Positions 26,199-36,411 of a DNA stretch of 42,163 bases are shown here, in pieces; positions within the stretch are counted from its first letter, which is position 1, and the number at the start of each line of letters is the position of its first letter. Position numbers and translations under genes: made by a program. Below the pieces are notes generated by a model. The model did not search any database, was not told the origin of the DNA, and worked only from the letters and a program-made list of their open reading frames with translations. The stretch is from positions 1 through 42,163 of the forward strand of contig JAJRVZ010000247.1 in NCBI GenBank assembly GCA_024277055.1, written 5' to 3'. The DNA comes from Calditrichota bacterium (GTDB taxonomy: Bacteria > Calditrichota > Calditrichia > JAJRVZ01).

Positions 26199-28823
26199 AT
26201 GGCCGGAAAAAAAAGTAAAACCACACCCCTGATGGAACAGTATCTGAAAATCAAATCCGATCACCGGGATGCTGTTCTGCTGTATCGAATGGGTGATTTC
26301 TATGAAACCTTTTACGATGATGCGAAAATCATCTCCAGGGTTCTCGGCATTGCGCTTACGAAAAGAGCACACGGGAAATCAGCCCAGGTACCGCTCGCCG
26401 GGTTTCCCTTTCACGCACTGGATAATCATTTACACAAGCTGGTAAGGGCCGGTTACCGGGTGGCGATTTGCGAGCAGGTGGAAGACCCGAAACTGGCAAA
26501 AGGAGTGGTAAAACGGGAAGTGATTGAAATTGTTACTCCCGGCGCAACGCTTTCGGAAAGACTGCTCGATCACAAAACGAACAACTACCTGGGAGCCGTA
26601 TTTATTGAAGGTGATCAGGCCGGGCTGGCTTTTGCGGATGTTTCGACGGGTGAATTCATCGCGACGTCGATTTCCGGGCAGGAACTGCGGGAACAACTGC
26701 TGTCTTTTCAGCCGCGGGAAATTCTGCTGGCGGAAAGTCAATTTGAAGCGTTGCAGAATCGCATCGCAACCACAACCGACCTGATGTTTACCCGCCGTGA
26801 CGACTGGGTGTTCAGTACCGATTACGGGCGGGAAATATTATTGAATCATTTTCACACGCATTCGCTGAAAGGATTCGGAGTAGAGGATAACCCGCTGATG
26901 GTGATGGTCGCGGGTGCGGTGCTTAATTATCTGCAGGAAAATTATAAAAACAGTCTGGAACATATCCGCGAATTGCGCCTGCTGAATCTTTCCGATTACA
27001 TGGTTCTGGATGATTCGACGAGGCGCAACCTGGAAATATCCAATACCTTGCGGGAGAATATCGGCGGGAATACGCTGCTATCCGTGCTGGATGAGACCTG
27101 TACGCCGATGGGCGGGAGATTGCTGCGCAACTGGATGACCCGGCCCCTGCGTAATGTAGCGGCCATTCAACAGCGGCTGGACCTGGTCGAAGAATTATTC
27201 TCAGCGGAGGAAACGAGAAGCGAATTACGGAAAATTTTGAAATCCTGTTCCGATCTTGAGCGCCTGACAGGAAAAATTGCGACAGGGCGGGCAAACGGTC
27301 GCGATCTTATCCATCTGCGAAACTCGCTGCAGATCATACCGGACCTGCAAACCGCCATCGGCGACAGCGGTCTGAAAAATCTGCAGAAGGCCTTTGCGGA
27401 CCTGTCCACCGTTCCGCAGGTTTCTGAACTGATTACGAAATCCATTGTTGATGAACCGCCGCCGACAATTAAAGAAGGGGGGCTGTTAAAATCCGGTTTC
27501 AACAGCGAACTGGACGAATTGAAGGAAATCGCCAGCGGGGGGAAAAAATGGCTGGCGGAGTTGCAGGAGAAGGAACGGAAACGTACCGGAATTCAGACTC
27601 TTAAAGTCAATTTTAATAAGGTTTTCGGATATTATATCGAAATCACAAAAGCGAATTATGACAAAATACCTGAAGATTATATCCGCAAACAGACACTCGT
27701 GAACGCTGAACGGTTCATAACCCCGGAACTGAAGGAAAAAGAGGAAAAGATTCTCGGAGCCGAAGAGAAACTGAAATCAATGGAATATGAATTGTTCCAG
27801 CGGGTACGCGAGGAAATTACCCGGTATACGGAAACCATTCAGCAAAGCAGCCGGCTGATTGCCCGTCTCGATTGCCTGTGCAGCCTGGCCGCCGTCGCTG
27901 TTGAAAATAATTATCAACGACCACAGGTGGATGAGAGCCGCAAACTGCTGATCAAGGAAGGACGTCATCCGGTAGTTGAAAAATTTATGGCTCCCGGCGA
28001 GGAATTTGTCAGCAATGATACCGAATTGGATCCCGAGGAAGAGCAGCTATGGATCATTACCGGTCCGAATATGGCCGGAAAATCTACTTTTCTGCGGCAG
28101 GTCGGGCTGATTGTTTTTATGGCGCAGATCGGCAGTTTCGTCCCGGCAAAGCAGGCACGGGTCGGGGTTGTGGACAGAATTTTTACGCGTGTAGGCGCAT
28201 CCGACAATCTCGCCAGCGGTGAAAGCACTTTTCTGGTGGAAATGAACGAAACCGCGAATATTCTGAATAACGCCAGTGACCGGAGTCTTATTCTGCTGGA
28301 CGAGATCGGGCGGGGTACCAGCACCTTCGACGGCTTATCCATCGCCTGGGCGGTGGCTGAACACCTGCACCAGGAAAAACGCATCCGGGCAAAAACTCTG
28401 TTCGCCACCCATTACCATGAATTAACCGAACTGGCGCTTTTGTTCCCGCGCATCAGAAATTACAATGTTGCCGTCGAGGAATGGGATGATCAGATCATTT
28501 TTGTTCGTAAAATAGTCCCCGGGGGAACGGACAACTCCTACGGAATTCATGTGGCGCAGATGGCCGGGTTGCCGCAGCAGGTAATCGAACGGGCACGGGA
28601 AATACTCTCCAATCTTGAGGCCAATGAACTGACGCCGAATCGGTTGCCGAAACTGGCACGAAAACAACACGGACGTCAAACCGATGTCAATCAACTTTCC
28701 TTGTTTACACCTCAGAAACCATCCGTTGTGGAACAAAAACTGAAAAGTATCGATATTAATAAATTGACTCCCGTCGATGCTTTGGTGCGTTTAAATGAAC
28801 TTAAAAAAATGGTTGACAGTTAG
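26199..28823 (+). CDS. mutS: DNA mismatch repair protein MutS
   Basis: TPLMEQYLKIKSDHRDAVLLYRMGDFYETFYDDA; ITGPNMAGKSTFLRQ; LDEIGRGTSTFDGLSIAWA. Confidence 0.98.
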   Translation: MAGKKSKTTPLMEQYLKIKSDHRDAVLLYRMGDFYETFYDDAKIISRVLGIALTKRAHGKSAQVPLAGFPFHALDNHLHKLVRAGYRVAICEQVEDPKLAKGVVKREVIEIVTPGATLSERLLDHKTNNYLGAVFIEGDQAGLAFADVSTGEFIATSISGQELREQLLSFQPREILLAESQFEALQNRIATTTDLMFTRRDDWVFSTDYGREILLNHFHTHSLKGFGVEDNPLMVMVAGAVLNYLQENYKNSLEHIRELRLLNLSDYMVLDDSTRRNLEISNTLRENIGGNTLLSVLDETCTPMGGRLLRNWMTRPLRNVAAIQQRLDLVEELFSAEETRSELRKILKSCSDLERLTGKIATGRANGRDLIHLRNSLQIIPDLQTAIGDSGLKNLQKAFADLSTVPQVSELITKSIVDEPPPTIKEGGLLKSGFNSELDELKEIASGGKKWLAELQEKERKRTGIQTLKVNFNKVFGYYIEITKANYDKIPEDYIRKQTLVNAERFITPELKEKEEKILGAEEKLKSMEYELFQRVREEITRYTETIQQSSRLIARLDCLCSLAAVAVENNYQRPQVDESRKLLIKEGRHPVVEKFMAPGEEFVSNDTELDPEEEQLWIITGPNMAGKSTFLRQVGLIVFMAQIGSFVPAKQARVGVVDRIFTRVGASDNLASGESTFLVEMNETANILNNASDRSLILLDEIGRGTSTFDGLSIAWAVAEHLHQEKRIRAKTLFATHYHELTELALLFPRIRNYNVAVEEWDDQIIFVRKIVPGGTDNSYGIHVAQMAGLPQQVIERAREILSNLEANELTPNRLPKLARKQHGRQTDVNQLSLFTPQKPSVVEQKLKSIDINKLTPVDALVRLNELKKMVDS

Positions 28824-30786
28824 GCTTTTCCTCTACCTGCTTTTTGCGGGCGCTTCAATTTCCGTGCAGGCGCAGTCCTTCCAATTACTGACCGGTGATG
28901 ATTCGATTCCAATTCTGAATGAAGACGAGGTAAACAAGCTGACCCGAAAATTACGTTTTTCCCGCGGCAAACCACAGGATTATCTGAATGCCGCCCAGGG
29001 TCAGATCAACAAAGGAACGATTTACGGCCGTCAGGCGGCAAAAAAGTTGCTGAACAAAGCGGTTCTTTATTACCCTGACGACGCACGGCTGCAAACCGCG
29101 CTGGCAATGCTTCTTTACCACCAGGGATACCGGGGCATGGCGGCCGATCATCTGGAGGAAATGGTGGAAAAAGGCAGGGCCGACGGACAGGCCTGGTTTT
29201 TGCTGGGAACCATTTTTCAGTCCAAAATGGAAAAACTGCATCATCAGGTATCTTCCGTTTCTTCGGCCATTACCTATGAGAAATATGCCCTGGAATATTA
29301 TGACAAAGCGCGTGTCGCCTACGAACATTGCCTGGAAAGCGGTTTCGGAGCCGATTCGCTGCGACGAAAACTTTTCTGGTTGTACGCGGATATGAATGAA
29401 TACCGGCGTGCCGTAAATGCACTGGGGGAGCTTTCTAACAACACAAGCTGGAAAAACAACCGGCTCGCCGGATTGGGGTTTTATTTCATGAAAAATTACG
29501 AGCGCTCGCAGGTGTTTTTCGAGCGTGAACAAAAAACCTGGCCGCAACAGGAAGCCTGGGCTTACCAGCAGTCGTTGCAGTATTTACAAAAGGATGATGA
29601 GCAACCGGTGCAGGGAATTCTCGCCAGCCGCGATCCGCTTTTAATCACAAAGGTGAATGAACGGGAAGTGGAACACCGGGCGCGGTTTACCTACGCGCAG
29701 GAGCGTTTTACGATTCCGAAACTGGATGTCCAGGGCTGGAAAAGTGATCGCGGACAGATACTCATCCGTTACGGTTTTCCAAAACATATTCTGAAAAACA
29801 GAGCGGAAATGGAAAGCGGCGATGTGTACCTGCCCATGTTATACTGGTTTTATCCCGGGTTTGAAATGGTGTTTTCAGACGATTTTATGAACGGTAATTA
29901 TCGTTTTTCCGAACAGGACCTGCTGGGTACTTCCAGTTTCAAGTCACGCGCTCCGGGATCCTATTCCCTGCACGCCGAAAACCTGGCCAATCGCAATCCC
30001 GATCTATTTACCCTGGAAACCGCAGGGGGCACTCCCGATTTGTATTATGAACTGCTTGACATGCGTGATCTGGAGCGGCGAGGAAAGCTGGACCTGGTAT
30101 GGGCGATAAAAACGGAATTTCCAAAGGACAGTTTACCGGGCTGGGATTTCAGGCTGTTCAGGACGGATAGCGGTCGCGTCGATCCCCTGGAATTCAGTCG
30201 CGGTTTAAAAATATGGCAACGTGATTCGTTGTTTTATTTATTTACCGGTTTGCAACTGGCGGATGCACGGGATGAGGCTGCGAAGGAATTGCGATTCGAA
30301 GGGTATAACCGCAAAACGCGGGAATATTTCCTGCAAAAAATTCCCCTGAATCTGAAATCCCTTCTAGCGGACAGCTTAATCATCAGTGGCATGCGACTGT
30401 CTTTTTACCATCCGTCCGGAAAGGAAACACCAACGCCGCTGCACCGCTTTCATCCATGGGAACGCATGTCGGTTCGATTCAACCTGTCCAACCTTACCTA
30501 TCGGGGATCGCCGGATGACATTGTTATCGCCAGTTACAGAATTTTGTGGATTGAACCGCCGCGAACGATCTGGAAACAGATCGGTGAACTGTTTTCACCG
30601 GACGATGAAAGGAAACCGCGGCTGGAGCTGTCCAATGAATACCAGGTACGTTCGGAAAAAGAACAGGTACAAATGATATTTGATATGCGGACATTACCGC
30701 CCGGGCAGTATGAATTCAGTGTTAAAATAACGGAACCGGCCAGCGATCGGCAGGCAATCCGTAAAACAAAATTGGAAATACAATAA
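28795..30786 (+). CDS. GWxTD domain-containing secreted protein
   Basis: Signal peptide ending SVQAQ; TPR-like N-terminal half; GWKSDRGQILIRYGFPKHI resembles the GWxTD motif; overlaps the mutS 3' end by 29 nt. Confidence 0.75.
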   Translation: MNLKKWLTVRLFLYLLFAGASISVQAQSFQLLTGDDSIPILNEDEVNKLTRKLRFSRGKPQDYLNAAQGQINKGTIYGRQAAKKLLNKAVLYYPDDARLQTALAMLLYHQGYRGMAADHLEEMVEKGRADGQAWFLLGTIFQSKMEKLHHQVSSVSSAITYEKYALEYYDKARVAYEHCLESGFGADSLRRKLFWLYADMNEYRRAVNALGELSNNTSWKNNRLAGLGFYFMKNYERSQVFFEREQKTWPQQEAWAYQQSLQYLQKDDEQPVQGILASRDPLLITKVNEREVEHRARFTYAQERFTIPKLDVQGWKSDRGQILIRYGFPKHILKNRAEMESGDVYLPMLYWFYPGFEMVFSDDFMNGNYRFSEQDLLGTSSFKSRAPGSYSLHAENLANRNPDLFTLETAGGTPDLYYELLDMRDLERRGKLDLVWAIKTEFPKDSLPGWDFRLFRTDSGRVDPLEFSRGLKIWQRDSLFYLFTGLQLADARDEAAKELRFEGYNRKTREYFLQKIPLNLKSLLADSLIISGMRLSFYHPSGKETPTPLHRFHPWERMSVRFNLSNLTYRGSPDDIVIASYRILWIEPPRTIWKQIGELFSPDDERKPRLELSNEYQVRSEKEQVQMIFDMRTLPPGQYEFSVKITEPASDRQAIRKTKLEIQ

Positions 30787-30848
30787 AGCCTTTGCAGGAA
30801 AAACAAGCCATAACTCTAATATATATTGAAGATAATTTACTTTTTTTC

Positions 30849-30877
30849 TTGCATTAATTTTGATTCTACCTTAGATT
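30849..30877 (+). promoter_or_regulatory. Candidate promoter of the HU-like gene (TTGCAT-N17-TAGATT)
   Basis: TTG 30849-30851, TAGATT 30872-30877, about 50 nt upstream of the start codon in an AT-rich intergenic region. Confidence 0.5.
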
Positions 30878-30929
30878 AAAAATCGTAATTACTAATTAAG
30901 CCTGCTTTTCGTATTTGGGAGGACCTCGT

Positions 30930-31247
30930 ATGGAAACCGTAACGAAGAAAGATGTTGCCAAACGAACTGCGAAAGAGTTAAATGAGAAGATCTACACTAC
31001 CGAACGGTTCGTCGATGCGATATTCAAAGTTCTTCGTGAAATCTTAGCCGAAGCAAATCCGGAAGTTCGTATCGAAATTCGTGATTTCGGGGTCTTTGAA
31101 GTAAAAAAGACGAAACCCAAACCAAAGGCCCGTAATCCGCGTTCGGGAGAAATTATTTATGTTCCCGCCCGCCGGAAAACCCATTTCAAAGCCGGCAAAT
31201 TGTTAAAGGATGTATTGAAAACCCCCCTGCCTGCGGAAGAGGAATAA
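30930..31247 (+). CDS. HU/IHF-family DNA-binding protein
   Basis: METVTKKDVAKRTAKELNEKIY...IRDFGVFEVKKTKPKPKARNPRSGEIIYVPARRKTHFKAGKLLKD; RBS gggagg. Confidence 0.95.
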   Translation: METVTKKDVAKRTAKELNEKIYTTERFVDAIFKVLREILAEANPEVRIEIRDFGVFEVKKTKPKPKARNPRSGEIIYVPARRKTHFKAGKLLKDVLKTPLPAEEE

Positions 31248-31285
31248 CCGGTTGGTCCTTTTATAACACACACAATTTTCTTCAT

Positions 31286-31316
31286 TTGATTTAACCGCAT
31301 TTATTAAATAAATTTG
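31286..31316 (+). promoter_or_regulatory. Candidate ruvX promoter (TTG-N20-TAAATTTG)
   Basis: TTG 31286-31288 and TAAATTTG 31309-31316, an exact match to the Bacteroidota -7 consensus TAnnTTTG. Confidence 0.5.
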
Positions 31317-31338
31317 CGCCTGTTAATCAACGGCATAT

Positions 31339-31758
31339 ATGTATCGAATTCTGGCAGTAGATATCGGTGAAAAGCGTATCGGAATCGCAATTTCTGATCT
31401 GATGCAGATAATTGCCCAACCGCTCGAAACCTGGAAATGGACGGGCTACAGACCGTTCCTTGATCACCTGAAGCAGGTTGTTCGTGAGCAGGATGTGAAA
31501 ATTCTCGTGGTGGGGATACCCTATCGCATGCGCGGAGGCAATTCAGGCAAGACGGATGAAATTTTGAAACTGATCGATCGGCTTAAAAAAGACCTTGACA
31601 TCCGAATAGAAGGTCAGGATGAACGTTTAACGACCGTGATGGCCGAGCGCAGTTTGAGAGAAATGGGCCGGGAACCGAGCCGCGAAAGGGATAAGATCGA
31701 TCAGATTGCGGCCGTTCACATTCTTCAGGCCTGGCTGGAAAAACAAAAACCAAATTAA
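31339..31758 (+). CDS. ruvX: Putative Holliday junction resolvase / pre-16S rRNA nuclease YqgF
   Basis: ILAVDIGEKRIGIAISD; VVGIPYRMRGG; DERLTTVMAERSL; KIDQIAAVHILQAWL. Confidence 0.95.
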   Translation: MYRILAVDIGEKRIGIAISDLMQIIAQPLETWKWTGYRPFLDHLKQVVREQDVKILVVGIPYRMRGGNSGKTDEILKLIDRLKKDLDIRIEGQDERLTTVMAERSLREMGREPSRERDKIDQIAAVHILQAWLEKQKPN

Positions 31759-31772
31759 GAAAGAATCCAATT

Positions 31773-32786
31773 ATGGTAATTACAATAGAGCCGGAAACCC
31801 CGGAACAACAGATAGAAGCGGTTATAAAAAAACTGAATGAAATGGGGTTCGATGTTCACCGTTCCACGGGTGTTAACCGCACCGTGCTGGGTGTTATCGG
31901 CAATACGGCCGCTATCGATATTCGTGACCTGAAGATAATGCCGGGTGTTGCGGATGCCTATCGCATCACCGAACCGTACAAACTGGCGTCGAGATCCTAT
32001 CATCATGAAAACACCGTGCTCCAAATAAAAGATATCGAGATCGGCGGCGAAGAAATCATTATTATCGCCGGACCGTGCTCGGTGGAATCCCGCGAGCAAA
32101 CCATGGAGATTGCGGAGCAGGTCAGCGCCAAAGGAGCCAGGGCACTGCGCGGAGGGGCGTTCAAACCGCGTACTTCACCCTATGCCTTTCAGGGCCTTGG
32201 CGAAGAGGGATTAAAATACCTGCGCGAGGCCGCGGATAAATTCGGTATGCTGGTAATCACCGAGGTGATGGATAAGGACCAGATCGAGCTGGTCAGTGAA
32301 TATGCCGATATTCTGCAGGTCGGCGCGCGCAATATGCAGAATTTTACCTTTATCCGTGAACTGGGAAAGGCAAAACGGCCGGTGTTTCTGAAACGAGGCA
32401 TGTCCGCTACGATTCAGGAGTGGCTGATGGCGGCTGAATATGTTCTTTCCGGCGGGAATCATAATGTAATTCTTTGCGAACGCGGCATTCGTACGTTTGA
32501 AACCTACACCCGTAATACACTGGATATCAGTGCCATTCCCGTGGTTAAAAAACTGAGTCACCTGCCGGTATTTGCAGATCCGTCGCACGGTACCGGCATC
32601 CGCGATAAAGTAATTCCGATGGCCCGTGCATCCATCGCCGCCGGTGCGGACGGTATTATGGTGGAAGTTCATAATGATCCCGATCATGCCCAGTCGGACG
32701 GGGCGCAATCGCTGTATCCGGAGCAGTTCGCGGAACTTATGGTTCAATTGAAAACGATTGCCGGTGTAATCGGGCGTAAATTATAG
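31773..32786 (+). CDS. 3-deoxy-7-phosphoheptulonate synthase with N-terminal ferredoxin-like regulatory domain
   Basis: IIAGPCSVESREQTMEIAE; ALRGGAFKPRTSPYAFQGLGEEGLKYL; ILCERGIRTFE; FADPSHGTGIRDKV. Confidence 0.96.
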   Translation: MVITIEPETPEQQIEAVIKKLNEMGFDVHRSTGVNRTVLGVIGNTAAIDIRDLKIMPGVADAYRITEPYKLASRSYHHENTVLQIKDIEIGGEEIIIIAGPCSVESREQTMEIAEQVSAKGARALRGGAFKPRTSPYAFQGLGEEGLKYLREAADKFGMLVITEVMDKDQIELVSEYADILQVGARNMQNFTFIRELGKAKRPVFLKRGMSATIQEWLMAAEYVLSGGNHNVILCERGIRTFETYTRNTLDISAIPVVKKLSHLPVFADPSHGTGIRDKVIPMARASIAAGADGIMVEVHNDPDHAQSDGAQSLYPEQFAELMVQLKTIAGVIGRKL

Positions 32787-32838
32787 AAGGCAGTTGACCG
32801 GGGTAATCCCGTACTCATAAAAATACGAAACGCATTCC

Positions 32839-33909
32839 ATGAAAATTGTTATCGCCGGCCTGGGGCTGATGGGCGGTTCGCTGGCCCTGGCTCTCTCCCG
32901 TCAAAAAAATAAACACCGGATAATCGGTTGGGATTTTCCACCGATACTTGAACAGGCAGTAAAGAACGGCGTAGTTGGCGAGGCCGTTAAAAACTGGCCG
33001 CAGGATTGTGCCGGCGCCGATGTTGTTTTTCTGGCCACACCTGTTTCGGTTATCAAACAGCAGATGCGGGAATTGAACGGTGTTGTGGACAAGTCAACGG
33101 TTGTCAGTGACCTGGGCAGCACCAAATCGGAAGTACTGGAGGAAGTGGAGCGCATTGAATTTACCGGAACATTTGTTGGCGGGCATCCGCTGGCCGGTTC
33201 GGAAAAAAGCGGTCTGCAGGCGGCAGATACCCTGCTGATGGAAAACGCTATCTATGTACTTTGCAATGCGACGTTTGACACTCCGCCCCTGCCGGATAAA
33301 CTGGTGCAATTGCTGGAATCGCTCAAAGCGCGTCTGTTGCATTTGCCGGCAGTGGAACATGACCGTATTGTCGCCTATATCAGCCATTTGCCGCAAATTA
33401 TATCGGTGGCATTGATGAATCTGGTCGGTGGTAAAAACGAATCCAATCCGTTATATGTGAAGATGGCCGCCGGCGGTTTCCGGGATCTGACGCGTATCGC
33501 CTCCAGCCCGTACAGTATGTGGAAGGACATCGTTGACAGCAATGCGAAGAATATATCGAAAGCTGTGAACGAATTCAGTAAACAGCTGGATCAACTGGCA
33601 CAACGGCAGGCTGATCTCGAAAAGGGTTTTAACCGAGCCAATCAATACCGGTCGGAAATCCCGCGCAGTCACAAAGGATTTATCTCCCCGTTGATCGATG
33701 TATTGGTTAAGGTGCGCGATGAAGTGGGGGTGATTGCAAAAATCTCCAATGCGCTGTTCAATGAAGCGGTGGATATCCGTGATATCGAACTGATAAAAAT
33801 GCGCGAGGGAGAGGGTGGTATTTTCCGGTTGTCGTTCGCATCGGAACACGACGCTGAAAGAGCGGTGGGTATTTTAAATTCATTAAATTTTGAAGCCTAT
33901 ATCAGGTAA
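32839..33909 (+). CDS. tyrA: Prephenate dehydrogenase with C-terminal ACT-like domain
   Basis: IVIAGLGLMGGSLALAL; VSDLGSTKSEV; FVGGHPLAGSEKSG; C-terminal GVIAKISNALFNEAVDIRDIELIKMREGEGGIFRLSF. Confidence 0.95.
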   Translation: MKIVIAGLGLMGGSLALALSRQKNKHRIIGWDFPPILEQAVKNGVVGEAVKNWPQDCAGADVVFLATPVSVIKQQMRELNGVVDKSTVVSDLGSTKSEVLEEVERIEFTGTFVGGHPLAGSEKSGLQAADTLLMENAIYVLCNATFDTPPLPDKLVQLLESLKARLLHLPAVEHDRIVAYISHLPQIISVALMNLVGGKNESNPLYVKMAAGGFRDLTRIASSPYSMWKDIVDSNAKNISKAVNEFSKQLDQLAQRQADLEKGFNRANQYRSEIPRSHKGFISPLIDVLVKVRDEVGVIAKISNALFNEAVDIRDIELIKMREGEGGIFRLSFASEHDAERAVGILNSLNFEAYIR

Positions 33910-33921
33910 AAGGGAGAGACG

Positions 33922-34932
33922 ATGGAAAAAGTAAAGATCGCGCTGGTCGGAATCGGCGGTATTTCCCAGGTGGTGCGCATCCCCATGCTCAAAAAAAATG
34001 AGGCGGTGGACCTGGTCGCGCTCTGCGATATTGATGCTTCCAAGGTCAGTTTCGTCGCCGATAAATACGATGTCCCCCATGTTTATTATGATATTCAGAA
34101 TTTATTGAAAAAAGAAGAACTGGACGGCATCCTGATCTGTACACCGAATAATCTGCACTATCCGATGGCACTTGCGGCGCTGGGCAAAGGGGTGCACACC
34201 ATGGTGGAAAAACCGATAGCCCTGAATGCCGTGCAGGCGCAGCGCATGGTGGATAAAGCAAAAGACAACAGGGTGAATCTTATTTGCGGAATGAACAACC
34301 GTTTCCGCGATGATGCGGTTATCCTGCGCGATTTTATTGCCAACAATGAACTGGGCAAACCGTTTTACGCCAAGTGCGGCTGGCTGAAACGCTGGGGCCG
34401 GCGTGCACAGCAAAACTGGATCAGCGATTCGAAAATTGCCGGCGGCGGAGTTGTAATGGACCTGGGCATTCAGCTGATCGACCTGGCACTGTGGCTCCTG
34501 GGCAAGCCGAAGGTTACCGGTGTAAAATCCTATTTCTATAACCTGTTCGGCAGCGGTGATGTGGAAGATTCCGCGCTGGTGGTGATCGAAACGGCGGATG
34601 GCGTGGCGATCACTATCGAGGTGTCCTGGCGTTTGCACCTGCAAAAAGATCTTGTGTACACCCATGTCTTCGGAAATGAAGGCGGGGCGTTTCTCAACCC
34701 GCTCAGTCTGAACAAAGAACTGCACGGCAATCTGGTCAACGTCTCTCCCATGCAGGTCGACGCCAACGCCGATATGTTCAAGAAAGCCTATGAATCGGAG
34801 ATTAAAAATTTCGTGGATGTGATCCGAGGAGAAGCGGAGCCGGTCACGCCCGGAGAAGATGCCGTTTATCTGATGAAAATAATGGATGCCGTTTACGAAT
34901 CGGGCAAAACAGCTAAAGCTGTTGAGCTTTAG
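33922..34932 (+). CDS. Gfo/Idh/MocA family oxidoreductase
   Basis: KIALVGIGGISQVVRIPMLKK; CTPNNLHYPMALAALGKGVHTMVEKPIA; GGGVVMDLGIQLIDLALWLLG. Confidence 0.94.
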   Translation: MEKVKIALVGIGGISQVVRIPMLKKNEAVDLVALCDIDASKVSFVADKYDVPHVYYDIQNLLKKEELDGILICTPNNLHYPMALAALGKGVHTMVEKPIALNAVQAQRMVDKAKDNRVNLICGMNNRFRDDAVILRDFIANNELGKPFYAKCGWLKRWGRRAQQNWISDSKIAGGGVVMDLGIQLIDLALWLLGKPKVTGVKSYFYNLFGSGDVEDSALVVIETADGVAITIEVSWRLHLQKDLVYTHVFGNEGGAFLNPLSLNKELHGNLVNVSPMQVDANADMFKKAYESEIKNFVDVIRGEAEPVTPGEDAVYLMKIMDAVYESGKTAKAVEL

Positions 34933-34941
34933 ACGTTTGCA

Positions 34942-36402
34942 ATGACAACCGAGCGCAAACTGTGGCTGGCCGTGCTGTCCGCCCTGCTGACAGCCATCTC
35001 CTATCCGCCGTCGCCGTTCGCTTTCCTGATTTTTATCGCTTTCATTCCACTGCTGCGTTTGCTGCGATACTGCAATCCGGCCGAGGGGTTCCTGTTTGCC
35101 TGGATCAGCGGGTTGCTGGTAAATCTTGTTCAGTTGCACTGGATATTTCCCTATCGACAGGAAGGCTACTGGATCATTTCGCTGCTCAATCCGCTGCAGT
35201 TTGCATTTTTCGGATTGCTGTTTGCCTGTCTTTTGCGCCGCTTTAATTCAAAATCCCTGTGGTTTTTTCCTTTCATCTGGACGGCATTGGCTTTTATCCG
35301 CCAGTACAGTGACATCGCTTTCACCTGGCTTAGCATCAGCCATACGATGAGCGGTTATCCGCTGCTGGTACAGTTCGCTGATATCACCGGCGCCTACGGA
35401 ATCGTTTTCTGGATTTGTGTTGTTAACCTGCTGTTGTACCGGATGGGCGATACTTTTTCGGCCGAACAAAGAAAATGGTTGTCAATTTCGCTGGCGGTAA
35501 TTTTTTTCCTGCCGCTCTTCTACGGCTGGTTCAGCGTTTCACGAACGGAAAAAGGAAGGGAGATTTCCGTAGCGGTTGTGCAACCGAATATTGATTCCCG
35601 GCGCAAATGGCAGCCGGATTTTCTGCCGCGCAACATTGTGCTGCTGGACAGCCTGACACGTGCCGGGATTTACCGCCCGGTGGACCTGATTGTCTGGCCG
35701 GAAACGGCAATTCCTTATTCCATCCCGCAGGATTCGGCGGCAATGCGGATACTGCGCAATCTGGCTGCGGAATTCGATTGTGCCCTAATGACCGGATTTC
35801 TGGAAGAGAGCGAAGGGGGACGATTCAATTCGGTTCTGATTCTGCCGGGGGATACGGCATCCGTGCAGGTTTACCGCAAAAGGCAACTGGTACCGTTCGA
35901 GGAAGGTATTCCGTTCAGCGATTTTTTCGGAATTAACGCAGAAAACTTTCTGACCGGCGGGCAGGATGCCGTACCGCTGGTTTTCCGCGTGGGGCGGAAT
36001 TCGGTGAAAACAGCTGCAGCGATCTGTTATGAATCGATCTTTCCGAACCTGGTACGGGACAGCTTCGGACAGGGGGCGCAGCTGCTGTGTGTTCTCACCA
36101 ACGACGGCTGGTTTGCGCCGACGGTGCAGTCTTTCCAGCACATGCTGATCTCACGCTTGCGGGCCATCGAACACCGGGCGCCGGTAATCCACTGCGGCAA
36201 TGACGGCGTTTCGGCGCTGATTGATGAAAAGGGCCGGGTATTGCAGAAACTGGCGAGGGGCGGCCGGGGAGTGATAATTGGTGTAATTAATTTGCGTCGC
36301 CAACCATCGGTATATTCGCGGGTGGGAGACTGGCCGGGAATTTTTTCTGTTTTTGTAACATTAGCCGCTTTAACAGTAGCCATTTTGAAAAAAAACCGCT
36401 AA
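34942..36402 (+). CDS. lnt: Apolipoprotein N-acyltransferase
   Basis: Polytopic N-terminus plus nitrilase-like domain: VVQPNID, LIVWPETAIP, CYESIFPNLVR, LTNDGWFAPT, QHMLISRLRAIEHRAPV. Confidence 0.94.
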   Translation: MTTERKLWLAVLSALLTAISYPPSPFAFLIFIAFIPLLRLLRYCNPAEGFLFAWISGLLVNLVQLHWIFPYRQEGYWIISLLNPLQFAFFGLLFACLLRRFNSKSLWFFPFIWTALAFIRQYSDIAFTWLSISHTMSGYPLLVQFADITGAYGIVFWICVVNLLLYRMGDTFSAEQRKWLSISLAVIFFLPLFYGWFSVSRTEKGREISVAVVQPNIDSRRKWQPDFLPRNIVLLDSLTRAGIYRPVDLIVWPETAIPYSIPQDSAAMRILRNLAAEFDCALMTGFLEESEGGRFNSVLILPGDTASVQVYRKRQLVPFEEGIPFSDFFGINAENFLTGGQDAVPLVFRVGRNSVKTAAAICYESIFPNLVRDSFGQGAQLLCVLTNDGWFAPTVQSFQHMLISRLRAIEHRAPVIHCGNDGVSALIDEKGRVLQKLARGGRGVIIGVINLRRQPSVYSRVGDWPGIFSVFVTLAALTVAILKKNR

Positions 36403-36411
36403 TTTACCCGG

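Noticed and set aside
30915-31247. HU-like gene as evidence of a mobile element
   Set aside because: Ordinary HU/IHF-family gene with its own promoter; no integrase, transposase or att-like repeats.
34102-35139. 345-aa minus-strand ORF
   Set aside because: Antisense to the well-supported Gfo/Idh/MocA gene and lnt start; composition (His/Gln-rich) typical of shadow ORFs.
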